Below are positions 24,903 to 33,804 of a stretch of 64,000 nt of DNA, piece by piece. Source of the DNA: Suilimivivens sp964393865 (lineage in GTDB: Bacteria; Bacillota; Clostridia; Lachnospirales; Lachnospiraceae). The notes under the pieces are model-generated. The model was given only the letters and a program-made list of their open reading frames with translations. It was not told the DNA's origin and made no database searches. The position numbers and the translations under genes were made by a program. The stretch spans positions 68,497 through 132,496 of the forward strand of contig CAYMUW010000003.1 in NCBI GenBank assembly GCA_964393865.1, written 5' to 3'. Positions within the stretch are counted from its first letter, which is position 1, and each line of letters opens with the position of its first letter.

Positions 24903-26749
24903 ATAAAAAAAGAAAAGGAATTGTAATTCTTTTATGCAGCTTTATGGTGCTTTTATGCATCGGCTGTTTAAAAAGAAGCAGAGGGCTTCTTTTTGATATA
25001 GATGAAGAGGGAAATCTTATTGTTTCAATAAGAATAGAGGAAGAAATACAAGAATTATATCCATACTATGACGCATCATCAAATGTTTATTATTTCTTTT
25101 TACCGGCTTTTATAAAGGATAATCAAATATATAATGGATCTTTCAATTTGAAGGATCTGATAATAAATGGAAAAAACGTGCCATTCTTGTGCAGTATGCA
25201 ATGGGAAGAAGACACAGTTTACTCCATTGCCTGTGATGCTTTAGAGGAGGGTGAATATAATGTTGTATTTATGCGTTCAGCAAACTTACATTCATTGTTT
25301 ATAGAAACAGACAGTGGTAATCTGGACAAAATCCATGAAAACAAGAATAATGAGGAAAGCGGAAGTATTTTGGTTGTTTCAGAAAAAGGCCAAGTGGAAT
25401 GCAACGGTAAATTAAGCCGGTTTTCGGGGAGAGGAAATACCACCTACAGAGCAGGAAAGAAGCCATATACGTTTACTTTAAATATTGCTCAGGAATTATG
25501 TGGGATAGAAAAAGGGAAACGTTGGAACTTATTAGCTTTGTATTATGAAAATGATAAAATTCATTCTAAAATAACCTACGATCTGGCCAGATATTTGGGA
25601 ATGGAATATGCGGTTGAATGTAATTGGGTGGATTTCTATTGCAATGGAAACTACATGGGATTATATTTATTGACAGAAGCTGTTTCGGTGGGAGAAGGAC
25701 GCATAGAGATCAACGATCTGGATGAAGAAAATGAAAGCGAGAATTTTGAAACGGATTTGGCGGAGCATGAGATAAAGAGAGTGGAAGGGAAGTATGCATG
25801 CTATGAAATAGAAGACCCTGAAAATATTACAGGGGGATATCTCATAGAGAAGAGAGATCCGTTAAGGATTAAAGACTGGGAGCCATTTTTTAAGACAGAT
25901 GTTTTTGGCTTTTATTTTACGATAAATACACCCAAATATATATCTGAACGGGAAAGCTTTTATATTCAGCAGTATATTCAAAACATTGAAAATCTGATAA
26001 ATGCAGATGGGGATTATTGGACATATATTGACATGGAATCCTTTTCAAAGCAATATTTAATAGATAAAATTGTAGTGGATAATGATGCTATGTATGAAAG
26101 TGCTTTCTATTATAAGGACAAGGACAGCGAAGTGCTCAAAGCGGGACCGATATGGGATTATGACAGAGCATTTGGAGCAATATTATCTGACTATACTTTA
26201 AAAATAGAAGATGCGCCTAATGCCATGGCAGAGTGGTATTCTCACTTTTACAAGGATGAAGAATTTAAGAAACAAATGATAAGTTATTATAAAGAGGCCT
26301 TACCATATCTGCAGTGGATTTGTGAAGAAGGAATTGATATCTATGTTGATTATATTTCTGCGTCTTTGGAAATGGACAACATTATTATGTCAGGCTTTCC
26401 GCCGAATGAAACCAGCTGTTATGGAAGTTATGACAATTACATCCGGTATCTAAAATTTTTTATTGCCGCAAGGATCAATTATTTAAATGATCTATGGAAA
26501 GTTGATTTTAATGATATTGACATTCCGTCAGGAAATAATGAATACCACTTAGTACAATTTTGGAATGGAAATGAGTGCGTTGACAAATGTATGGTTCGGG
26601 ATGGCGAGGCAATTGACCAATTTCCAATATGTGATTTGGATGAAAAATATGTTTGGCGAAGAGACTATACAGGAAAGGAATATGATACATTTATTCCGAT
26701 CTATGAGGATGTGGATTTATACATATATGTGCAGGAAACAGACGGATAA
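24899..26749 (+). CDS. CotH kinase-family exported protein (possible lipoprotein)
   Basis: A 616-residue protein. The N-terminus MNKKRKGIVILLCSFMVLLCIGC is a signal with a lipobox-like end (CIGC; Cys at -3 is atypical). The CotH domain spans about residues 150-540: SRFSGRGNTTYRAGKKPY, KRWNLLALYYENDKIHS, NGNYMGLYLLTEAV, GGYLIEKRD and IWDYDRAFG near 417, where the aspartates match the CotH metal/ATP site. The tail resembles an InlB B-repeat. It overlaps the GT4 stop by ATGA and is followed by VTC and DUF4956 genes, a recurrent trio in Firmicutes. Likely an extracellular phosphotransferase-like enzyme; its target is unknown. Confidence 0.85.
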   Translation: MNKKRKGIVILLCSFMVLLCIGCLKRSRGLLFDIDEEGNLIVSIRIEEEIQELYPYYDASSNVYYFFLPAFIKDNQIYNGSFNLKDLIINGKNVPFLCSMQWEEDTVYSIACDALEEGEYNVVFMRSANLHSLFIETDSGNLDKIHENKNNEESGSILVVSEKGQVECNGKLSRFSGRGNTTYRAGKKPYTFTLNIAQELCGIEKGKRWNLLALYYENDKIHSKITYDLARYLGMEYAVECNWVDFYCNGNYMGLYLLTEAVSVGEGRIEINDLDEENESENFETDLAEHEIKRVEGKYACYEIEDPENITGGYLIEKRDPLRIKDWEPFFKTDVFGFYFTINTPKYISERESFYIQQYIQNIENLINADGDYWTYIDMESFSKQYLIDKIVVDNDAMYESAFYYKDKDSEVLKAGPIWDYDRAFGAILSDYTLKIEDAPNAMAEWYSHFYKDEEFKKQMISYYKEALPYLQWICEEGIDIYVDYISASLEMDNIIMSGFPPNETSCYGSYDNYIRYLKFFIAARINYLNDLWKVDFNDIDIPSGNNEYHLVQFWNGNECVDKCMVRDGEAIDQFPICDLDEKYVWRRDYTGKEYDTFIPIYEDVDLYIYVQETDG

Positions 26750-26769
26750 GAGCACAAGTGAGGTTAATG

Positions 26770-27468
26770 ATGTATCGTGTAGAAGATAAATTTGTATGTG
26801 ATGAAAGAGAACTTTTTTACTTGCAATCTAAGTTGGAGTGTGTTTTGCGCACAGATCAAAATCAGGACAGTGATTATGGTTATACTATAACAAGCGTGTA
26901 TTTTGATGACTATTATGACAGGCATTTGACAGATGCAATAAATGGAAACCAGGTTCGTGAGAAATATCGTATAAGAATATATAATGGTTCCTATGACACG
27001 ATTAAGTTAGAGGTCAAATATAAAAGAGATAATCGTATTTTAAAAAAGAGCCGCAAAATTTCCAGAGAACAGATGATTTTGCTGATGCAGGGAAAGTGCA
27101 TTGAAGATAATGAGCCGTCACTTGATAACACAATTACACTTTTTAATATTGCAATCAGTGAGAGAAAGTTAGCTCCTGTGATTATTGTGGAATATGACAG
27201 GAAAGCGTTTGTGTTTGATGCCGGGAATGTAAGAATAACACTTGATCGTAATCTGCGCTTTGGAAAGAGAATAGATCTGTTTATGCAGGAAATGGAATTT
27301 CCCAGAATGCATGTGCCAAAGCCGGACAGTATACTTGAAGTTAAATATGACGAGTTTCTGCCAGGCTTTATTGCGGGAATTTTGGAAAGCGGAAATATGA
27401 GACAAGAATCATATTCAAAATATAGATTATGCAGAGAGGAAGAAATACTATGTCGACAAAGGATGTAA
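26770..27468 (+). CDS. VTC-domain polyphosphate polymerase-like protein
   Basis: About 232 residues. MYRVEDKFVC opens with the YR.E.K pattern of VTC domains; further basic elements are REKYRIRIYNG, KLEVKYKRDN, KKSRKISREQ and ILEVKYDEFLPGF. Basic and acidic residues alternate on the strands of the triphosphate-tunnel fold that in yeast Vtc4 makes polyphosphate from ATP. Bacterial stand-alone VTC proteins usually sit with CotH and DUF4956, as here. GAGG at 26760-26763 is 6 nt before ATG 26770; GTG 26758 and ATG 26767 are less likely starts. Whether polyphosphate is the product is unproven for this group. Confidence 0.85.
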   Translation: MYRVEDKFVCDERELFYLQSKLECVLRTDQNQDSDYGYTITSVYFDDYYDRHLTDAINGNQVREKYRIRIYNGSYDTIKLEVKYKRDNRILKKSRKISREQMILLMQGKCIEDNEPSLDNTITLFNIAISERKLAPVIIVEYDRKAFVFDAGNVRITLDRNLRFGKRIDLFMQEMEFPRMHVPKPDSILEVKYDEFLPGFIAGILESGNMRQESYSKYRLCREEEILCRQRM

Positions 27469-28127
27469 TAAAAAACAGTGTTTATGAAAGCTTAGCAGGA
27501 GGTACAGGACTTTCGTTTATGGAAGTCGGTATTATTTTTTTACTGGCGATTGTAATAGGATTGTATGTATATCTGATATATAAATTATCGGGAAAAGCAG
27601 CATTTTATTCAAGAGATACGGGAACTACAATTGCAGGGATGCCAATAGTAATAGCGGCGATAATGGTTGCAATGCAATCAAATTTGATTGTATCACTTGG
27701 TATGGTTGGAGCATTATCCATTGTACGTTTTAGAAATGCGGTAAAAAATCCATTAGATATTTTGTATTTATTTTGGTCCATTAGTGCAGGAATTATTTGT
27801 GGTGTCGGACTTAAATTACTGGCAGTTTTTTTATGCATTGTTATGACGCTTCTGCTCTTGATAATAAGCTTAATTCCTAACTCAAAGGCGGAATCTGTTC
27901 TGGTTTTGAGGTCATTTGATGATACGGTGGACTGGGACGAAGTCAAAAAGGTGCTGTGTGGTTATTCCCGTAACTGTAAGGAGAAATCACGGAGCATCCG
28001 AAATGGGGAAACAGAGATTATTTTTGAATTATCCACATCGAAGGAAAATGAAATGCTGCAGGGCTTAAATAAATTCAACCTGACTCAAATTAATTTTTTG
28101 GCACATGATGGTGAATTTCGTATATAA
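27450..28127 (+). CDS. DUF4956 family membrane protein
   Basis: A 225-residue protein. There are about four helices in residues 18-140, with the family signature LGMVGALSIVRFRNAVKNPLDILYLFWSI on the segment between helices, then a cytoplasmic ferredoxin-like domain of about 80 residues. Start 27450 has AGAGGAAG upstream and overlaps the VTC gene by 19 nt. DUF4956 proteins almost always pair with VTC or CotH; a channel or carrier serving VTC is an untested idea. An upstream ATG at 27429 lies deeper in the VTC gene and lacks a ribosome site. Confidence 0.87.
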   Translation: MSTKDVIKNSVYESLAGGTGLSFMEVGIIFLLAIVIGLYVYLIYKLSGKAAFYSRDTGTTIAGMPIVIAAIMVAMQSNLIVSLGMVGALSIVRFRNAVKNPLDILYLFWSISAGIICGVGLKLLAVFLCIVMTLLLLIISLIPNSKAESVLVLRSFDDTVDWDEVKKVLCGYSRNCKEKSRSIRNGETEIIFELSTSKENEMLQGLNKFNLTQINFLAHDGEFRI

Positions 28128-28166
28128 ATTTATGATTGGGAAAGATGCTGCGGCAAGAGGCGGAAA

Positions 28167-29078
28167 ATGAAAAAAATAAGTGTGATTCTGGTGAATTACA
28201 ATGGGGGAAAATATAACGACAATTGTATCGAGTCGCTTTTTCGAAGCACCATTGCTTCTGAATTGCAGATAATCATAGTGGATAACGCATCTACGGATAA
28301 GTCGCTTCAATGTCTTATGGATAAGTGGGGATCAAATGAGCAGATAGTTATTCTTCCGTTAGAAAAAAATTTCGGCTTTTCCAAAGCAAATAATATTGGA
28401 ATAGAATGGGCTGAAAAAAGCGGTTCCGATTATTTCCTGTTATTGAATAATGATACGGAAATCGCCGGGGATGCCATAGAAAGGATGATAGATGTTCAAA
28501 AAGAAACAGGGGGAATTGTTGTTCCTAAGATTGCCTATGCAGATAACCCGGATGTGATCTGGTGCGCTGGGGGAAGCTTCAGTAAAGTGCTTTTAAAACC
28601 CATACAGCGCGGGCTTAATCAAAAAGATGTAGGGCAGTATAATCAGAGTGAACGGTGCACATTTGCAAATGGATGCTGTATGCTTTTGAACAGGCAGATT
28701 ATACAAAAAACAGGGCTGTTGGATGAACAGTTCTTTTTGTATTATGAGGATACGGAGTACAGTCTGAGAGCTAAGCAGAATGATATATCAATATGGTATT
28801 GTGCAGAAGCATTAGTTTATCATAAGGTGAATGGTTCCACGCTTGGAAATGAGAGACCGGACAGTGCTTATTATATAGCTCGAAACTGGCTGATTTGTAA
28901 TCGTAAGTGCATGAAAAAAAAATTTGGTCTTTTTTTAGCCTACTATGCGTTAAACAGATTTGTTTGGATTATTATTTGGTTTGTTACAAATAAAAAAAGA
29001 AATATAATTGCGACAATGGAGGGAATTATAGATTATAGAAGAGGCATATCCGGGCAGTATTCAAAGAATAGTTTGTAA
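28167..29078 (+). CDS. GT2 glycosyltransferase (rhamnosyltransferase-like)
   Basis: A 303-residue GT-A enzyme. MKKISVILVNYNGG, IIVDNASTDKS, NFGFSKANNIGIEWA and LLNNDTEI (the DxD-type metal site) match the WbbL/RfbN-like GT2 subgroup. FANGCCMLLNRQII and LDEQFFLYYEDTEYSLRAKQ are the acceptor-side acidic motif of the same group. This subgroup often transfers rhamnose, a hint only. It begins 39 bp after DUF4956 and ends at a likely promoter for the next gene. Confidence 0.87.
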   Translation: MKKISVILVNYNGGKYNDNCIESLFRSTIASELQIIIVDNASTDKSLQCLMDKWGSNEQIVILPLEKNFGFSKANNIGIEWAEKSGSDYFLLLNNDTEIAGDAIERMIDVQKETGGIVVPKIAYADNPDVIWCAGGSFSKVLLKPIQRGLNQKDVGQYNQSERCTFANGCCMLLNRQIIQKTGLLDEQFFLYYEDTEYSLRAKQNDISIWYCAEALVYHKVNGSTLGNERPDSAYYIARNWLICNRKCMKKKFGLFLAYYALNRFVWIIIWFVTNKKRNIIATMEGIIDYRRGISGQYSKNSL

Positions 29079-29101
29079 AGAAATTGTGTTTATGTTATAC
29101 T
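29073..29101 (+). promoter_or_regulatory. Candidate sigma-A promoter
   Basis: TTGTAA (29073-29078) and TATACT (29096-29101) are separated by exactly 17 bp, giving 4/6 and 5/6 matches to the vegetative consensus. The -35 overlaps the stop codon of the GT2 gene and the -10 is 25 nt before the next start at 29127. This would allow an internal transcript from 29.1 kb onward. Sequence-only prediction. Confidence 0.5.
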
Positions 29102-29126
29102 AGTTTGAATTGGAGCGGTATAAGAA

Positions 29127-30248
29127 ATGAGGAAAAAAAGGGGTTATTATATACATTTTGATGCCAGAAAATCTATAGGCGTAAGTAAGAAAATTGATAT
29201 GCAGATAAAAGCATTTAATACTCGATTTTCCGTGCAGGAAATACAGATTACTGCCACACCAAGGAATTTGTTCCAACGTATAATCGGACTTTTACCCTTT
29301 GCGTCCATTACAAGAGATTACGAAGAGGCATGGCAGAGAATTGATAACCCTGATTTTGTTTATGTAAGAAGGACAGTTGCAGATCATGACTATATGTCAT
29401 TTCTTAGCCGAATTATAAAGAAATATCCCAAGTGTAAGATTATTGTTGAGATATTTACTTATCCGTATGATAAGGATGATTTTGGAAAATGGAATGCATG
29501 GCCTTTTTATATAAAGGAGCTGATGCAAAGAAAGAAACACAGACAGTATATTGACCGTTTTGTAACATACAGTGAGGATAAAGAAATTTTTGGAGTCCCA
29601 ACTATTTGTACAACTAATGGTGTAGATGTTCAACAAATTAAAATAACTTCTGGGACATACCTGCCAAATCAAATTACCATGGTCGGTGTGGCATATATGC
29701 AAAGGCAGCATGGGTATGAGAGGGTTATCAGCGGACTTAAAGACTATTATAAAAAGGGAAATGTAAAAAAAAAGGTTTGCTTATATTTAGTTGGTGATGG
29801 ACCGGAAAAGGAGCGTTATCAGAAGCTGGTTCAGTGTTACGACCTTCAGGAATATGTGAAGTTTTATCCTACTGTTACCGGTGAAAAACTCGACGAGATA
29901 TATGAACAGTCAGATATTGCGTTGGCATCGTTTGGATTTTATAAAGCCGGTGTCTATTTAAATTCTTCATTAAAAGTATATGAATGTCTGGCGAAGGGAC
30001 TGCCGTTTGCAACGGGTTGTTCAATAGCAGGTATTGAAAAAGACTGTCCCTTTATGTTTGAGTTTCCTAATAATAAGAGTGTGATAGATATTGCACAAAT
30101 TGTGAGGAAATTTGAAAAATTAAGGAATAATGGCAGCAAAAGCAAAGAAGAATTAGCTAAAGAAATACACTTGTTTGCAGAACAAAATTTCAGTATGGAA
30201 ATTGTAATGGGACCGATAATAGATTATATTGAGAAAGCAGAAGATTAA
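29127..30248 (+). CDS. GT4-like glycosyltransferase
   Basis: A 373-residue GT-B protein. The C-terminal half contains MVGVAYMQRQHGYERVISGL, YLVGDGPEKERYQKLV, VKFYPTVTGEKLDEIYEQSDIALASFGFYKAG and LKVYECLAKGLPFATG, a donor-binding arrangement of GT4. The N-terminal half is less typical (YIHFDARKSIGVSKKIDMQ). ATG 29127 follows GGAGCGG by about 10 nt. It is the first gene after the candidate promoter. Specificity unknown. Confidence 0.75.
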   Translation: MRKKRGYYIHFDARKSIGVSKKIDMQIKAFNTRFSVQEIQITATPRNLFQRIIGLLPFASITRDYEEAWQRIDNPDFVYVRRTVADHDYMSFLSRIIKKYPKCKIIVEIFTYPYDKDDFGKWNAWPFYIKELMQRKKHRQYIDRFVTYSEDKEIFGVPTICTTNGVDVQQIKITSGTYLPNQITMVGVAYMQRQHGYERVISGLKDYYKKGNVKKKVCLYLVGDGPEKERYQKLVQCYDLQEYVKFYPTVTGEKLDEIYEQSDIALASFGFYKAGVYLNSSLKVYECLAKGLPFATGCSIAGIEKDCPFMFEFPNNKSVIDIAQIVRKFEKLRNNGSKSKEELAKEIHLFAEQNFSMEIVMGPIIDYIEKAED

Positions 30249-30273
30249 AAGCAGTTGTGCAGAGAGGCTTTTT

Positions 30274-31671
30274 ATGAAAATTGATTTAAATGGAAAAGTT
30301 AAAAAAGGTATAGCTTTAATAAAGCAAAACAATGATTACCTAATGATCTTTCTGCTCTATTTTTTTCCTCATTTATTTATGAGCTTTAATCGCGGGGATG
30401 ATATTTCATATACAACATATTTTGAAATCTATAATTATAACTTGTTTGGTTTCGTATATAGGCAATACCAATATTGGACCTCCAGAGTGGTTATTGAGGC
30501 AGCAGTCATTTTATTTGGGTGGCTGCCGCCTGTTATATGGATGCTGGTTGATACGCTGATGATTGTTTTGCTGTATCATTCTATTTCCGAAATTATAAAG
30601 CTTTTGATTGGAAAAAGAGAGCTTGATAAAAAATACAGATTATGCCAGATGCTTTTATTTTTAAGCTTTCCGTATGCTTTAATGGCAACGGCAGGTTGGC
30701 TGACGACTACGATCAATTGGACATGGATGCTGGCTTTATTTGCTTATTGTATGAAAATACTGCTTTATTCTGTTGCTGGTAAAAATACTGCGGGAAATGT
30801 GATTAAAAACCTACTGTTTTGTCTGGCCTACATTTATGCAACGAATTTTGATGTTGCAGCGATTATGATGTTTGGATTGCTGGTGATAATTGGATTTGTA
30901 TGTTTCAAATCAGATTCTTATAATTTCTGTATCGAATACTGGGAAGGTGCAGCCATAACGGTTATGAATCTTGTTTTGTTTATTGTTTGCCCGGGAAATC
31001 GAGTAAGAATGGAGCAGGATGCAATTATACATGATACAGCCGATGTATTGGATCTGTCGCTTCTGGGGAAGCTTAGAATGGGAATTAATTCAACATTCTA
31101 TCATTATGTATCAATTCCAAATGCAGTTTTGTTTACTGCTTGTGTGATTTTGCTTGTGGCGGTATGGATGAAAAGCGAGAAAATATATGTAAGAGTCATT
31201 GCGCTTGTCCCTATCGCGATTACAGTGATATGGACGGGGTATATCTTTTTTGCCTATACACTGAAAAATCGAAAGTTAACTTATGTATATCCTGATGCGT
31301 CGTTTCATGTTTGTCCTGAGATAGAGCAATACTTGGCTATAGCTTCTGCATTGCTGTTAGTGTTATCAATTATTTATTTATTAAGTCAATTGATATCGGA
31401 ATACAATTTGGTTATTGCTTTAACAGTTATACTTCTTGTTTGGGGCCTGTTCCCTGATGTTGTGTTAGGATTTACATCAACAATTTCAGCATCAATACTT
31501 CGTGTTGTCTCATTCTTGTATTTGGCATTTATTCTTATAAGCTGTATAATGGTTGAATATTCAGGAATGTTGAAAAAGCAATTTATTTGGTTCGGGGTTG
31601 TATTGTTGGGAGTGTCTGGAACTATTTTAAATTTTGCGCAGATGATACGCCACATTATTGTATACGGGTAG
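30274..31671 (+). CDS. Polytopic membrane protein, DUF6056/GT-C-like
   Basis: A 465-residue protein with about eleven hydrophobic segments. FNRGDDISYTTYF in the first outer loop places a DD pair where GT-C or GtrII/DUF6056-type transferases have acidic catalytic residues, followed by YQYWTSRVVIEA. LLFLSFPYALMATAGWLTTTINW is another familiar stretch. AGAGG lies 7 nt before ATG 30274; an in-frame TTG at 30229 lies within the previous gene. A role as an outer-face transferase using polyprenyl-phosphate sugar is inferred. Confidence 0.55.
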   Translation: MKIDLNGKVKKGIALIKQNNDYLMIFLLYFFPHLFMSFNRGDDISYTTYFEIYNYNLFGFVYRQYQYWTSRVVIEAAVILFGWLPPVIWMLVDTLMIVLLYHSISEIIKLLIGKRELDKKYRLCQMLLFLSFPYALMATAGWLTTTINWTWMLALFAYCMKILLYSVAGKNTAGNVIKNLLFCLAYIYATNFDVAAIMMFGLLVIIGFVCFKSDSYNFCIEYWEGAAITVMNLVLFIVCPGNRVRMEQDAIIHDTADVLDLSLLGKLRMGINSTFYHYVSIPNAVLFTACVILLVAVWMKSEKIYVRVIALVPIAITVIWTGYIFFAYTLKNRKLTYVYPDASFHVCPEIEQYLAIASALLLVLSIIYLLSQLISEYNLVIALTVILLVWGLFPDVVLGFTSTISASILRVVSFLYLAFILISCIMVEYSGMLKKQFIWFGVVLLGVSGTILNFAQMIRHIIVYG

Positions 31672-31707
31672 CAATCGTTTTTGAAAGTATATTTAAGAGG
31701 TCTAGTC

Positions 31708-32868
31708 ATGAATATCTTATTGCTTGGAAAAACAGATTCAATATTTACCAGAGATTTTTGTAAAAATATACTTAATTCTGAGGAAATAAATGCGGTAATA
31801 CTTACACAAATGCTATCGAAAGAATATAGGGGTGACTACGAGGCGGCAAATGTAAAACAGGTAAGATGGCCGGACTGTTTTTTGAAGGGAATTCGTAAGC
31901 AGTTAAGAGCTCTTTTATATTTATTTAAAACTTGGAGGAATTTACGGGAAGAAATTGGTTTTGAAGATAAAATTGATGTTATTCATATTCACTATGTTGA
32001 ACCCTTACATTTGATTTATTTTTTTCCTTTCTGGAATGGAGCGAAGGAACGGATATTAACATTTTGGGGCAGTGATATTTATACAATTACCAAGGCAAAA
32101 AAGGTGTTGCTTCGCTATTTCTTGAAGCATGCATCCTCTATTATATTTATGATATCAAATCAGTATGAGTTTTTCCAATCAATATATGGACATAAGTATG
32201 ACAAAAAAGTTAAAATTATTGATTTTGGGAACGGACTGATAGATGATTTAGATGAGGTGATGAGCAATTATACGAAAGATGACTGCAAAATTCACTTTCA
32301 AATGCCCTTAGATAAATTGAGTGTGCATATAGGATACAATGCATCCAAAGCCCAACAGCATTTGAAAATTGTTGAAAGTATGCAGTTTTTGCCAAAGGAT
32401 ATACTTTCTCAAATGGAATTTGTTTTTAGCGTATCCTACAAGCGGGATAACGATTTTGAGCAATATAAACAGAAATTGATTGACACGATGAATAAAACAA
32501 AAATGAATTATCGATTTTTGGATGAGTATTTGCAAGGTGAGGAACTTGCTATGTTTCGGAGAACCTGTGATTTGTTCGTTTATGGACAGGAAACAGATGC
32601 ACGTTCGGAAAGCCCGTTGGAATATGTATATGCAGGAGCTGAGTTTATATGCCCGGAATGGCTTGCGGATAATTATGAATTGCTTAATCGGGCACATACT
32701 AGATATTATATATATGGTGATTTCAATAATCTCTGTGATAGTGTACAATTGTGTTTAGAAAATATTGATCTGCAGGATGAAAAGATATCTGAATGGGGCA
32801 GGAAGAAAATTAGAGATGAAATATCCTGGGATGCCGTAGGTGAAAAATGGAGGGAATTGTATGAATGA
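31708..32868 (+). CDS. GT-B glycosyltransferase-like protein
   Basis: A 386-residue protein, GT-B-like. N-terminal MNILLLGKTDSIFTRDF, mid ILTFWGSDIY and HIGYNASKAQQHLKIVESM, late YGQETDARSESPLEYVYAGAEFICP. The NxSxxxxH-like spacing in YNASKAQQH recalls the WecF/TDP-Fuc4NAc transferase type, but the resemblance is slight and the classic E-x7-E of GT4 is not clear. AAGAGG precedes ATG 31708; TTG 31681 is a weaker start. It overlaps the aminotransferase gene by 8 nt. Confidence 0.62.
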   Translation: MNILLLGKTDSIFTRDFCKNILNSEEINAVILTQMLSKEYRGDYEAANVKQVRWPDCFLKGIRKQLRALLYLFKTWRNLREEIGFEDKIDVIHIHYVEPLHLIYFFPFWNGAKERILTFWGSDIYTITKAKKVLLRYFLKHASSIIFMISNQYEFFQSIYGHKYDKKVKIIDFGNGLIDDLDEVMSNYTKDDCKIHFQMPLDKLSVHIGYNASKAQQHLKIVESMQFLPKDILSQMEFVFSVSYKRDNDFEQYKQKLIDTMNKTKMNYRFLDEYLQGEELAMFRRTCDLFVYGQETDARSESPLEYVYAGAEFICPEWLADNYELLNRAHTRYYIYGDFNNLCDSVQLCLENIDLQDEKISEWGRKKIRDEISWDAVGEKWRELYE

Positions 32869-33802
32869 TAGTTTGCAGGATAATAGATTTATGTGGTTAA
32901 ACGGCAGGATATTACCCGTCAATGAAGCAAGGGTTAATGTTTTGTCACCTACCTCTCAGTTTGGGGCAAATGTTTTTGAAGGAATTCGTTGTTATTGGAA
33001 TGAAGAAGAAAAGCAATTATATGCGTTTCGATTGGATGATCATTATGCCAGATTAATGCAGTCTATTCGTCTGTTTGGGTTAAAAAGCCCTTATAGCGTG
33101 CAGGAATTGAAAGAATACATGAAGGAGACTGTCAAAGCCAATCTTTATCAGGAAGATATTGCCGTGCGGCAGACTGTGTTTGTGGATGGATTTGGAAGCT
33201 GGTTTTCAACGGAGCCGGTGGGAATGTTTATTGCACCTATTGCTAAGGCACGAAAGGAAGTGCCCTTATCTACAACTGAGCGAACTTGTGTAAGCTCATG
33301 GGAAAGAATTAGTGAATGCGATATGTCTCCAAGGGTGAAGGTTGGAGCAAATTATATAAACAGCAGACTTGCCAAATTAGAAGCCACAGACAGAGGATAT
33401 GATTCGGCATTGTTTTTGAATCATTTTGGCTATGTGGCGGAGGGAACAGGGGCATGCTTTTTTATGATTAAAAATGATGAGGTTATTACTCCGTTGCTTA
33501 CAGATTCAATATTAGAGAGCATTACAAGAGATACTGTTATTAGAATAGTAAGAGACGAACTGAATTTAAAGGTTGTGGAACGGCATATTTGCCGCAGTGA
33601 ATTATATATGTGTGATGAAGCGTTCTTTTGTGGGTCGGCGGTTGAAATTTGCCCAATTTCAGAGATAGATGGATATCGCATAGGAGAGAGAAAGCCGGGA
33701 AAGTATACCATAGAAATCCATAAGAGCTATATAGAAATTGTAACCGGAAGAAATGAAAAATATCGAGGATGGAATACACCGATATATGATAAAGGAGTAT
33801 AA
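32861..33802 (+). CDS. Class IV PLP aminotransferase (branched-chain aminotransferase-like)
   Basis: About 313 residues, the usual BCAT length. FGANVFEGIRCYW, FRLDDHYARL, then K160 in RVKVGANYINSRLAKLEA as the PLP Schiff-base lysine, YVAEGTGACFFMI, and ILESITRDTVIRI as the phosphate-binding region. Family members interconvert 2-keto acids and amino acids. The position beside two aldolase-type genes and a PLP decarboxylase suggests a dedicated 2-keto acid, not valine/leucine synthesis. GGAGGG 6 nt upstream supports 32861. The next gene starts 2 nt after the stop. Confidence 0.87.
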   Translation: MNDSLQDNRFMWLNGRILPVNEARVNVLSPTSQFGANVFEGIRCYWNEEEKQLYAFRLDDHYARLMQSIRLFGLKSPYSVQELKEYMKETVKANLYQEDIAVRQTVFVDGFGSWFSTEPVGMFIAPIAKARKEVPLSTTERTCVSSWERISECDMSPRVKVGANYINSRLAKLEATDRGYDSALFLNHFGYVAEGTGACFFMIKNDEVITPLLTDSILESITRDTVIRIVRDELNLKVVERHICRSELYMCDEAFFCGSAVEICPISEIDGYRIGERKPGKYTIEIHKSYIEIVTGRNEKYRGWNTPIYDKGV

Positions 33803-33804
33803 AG

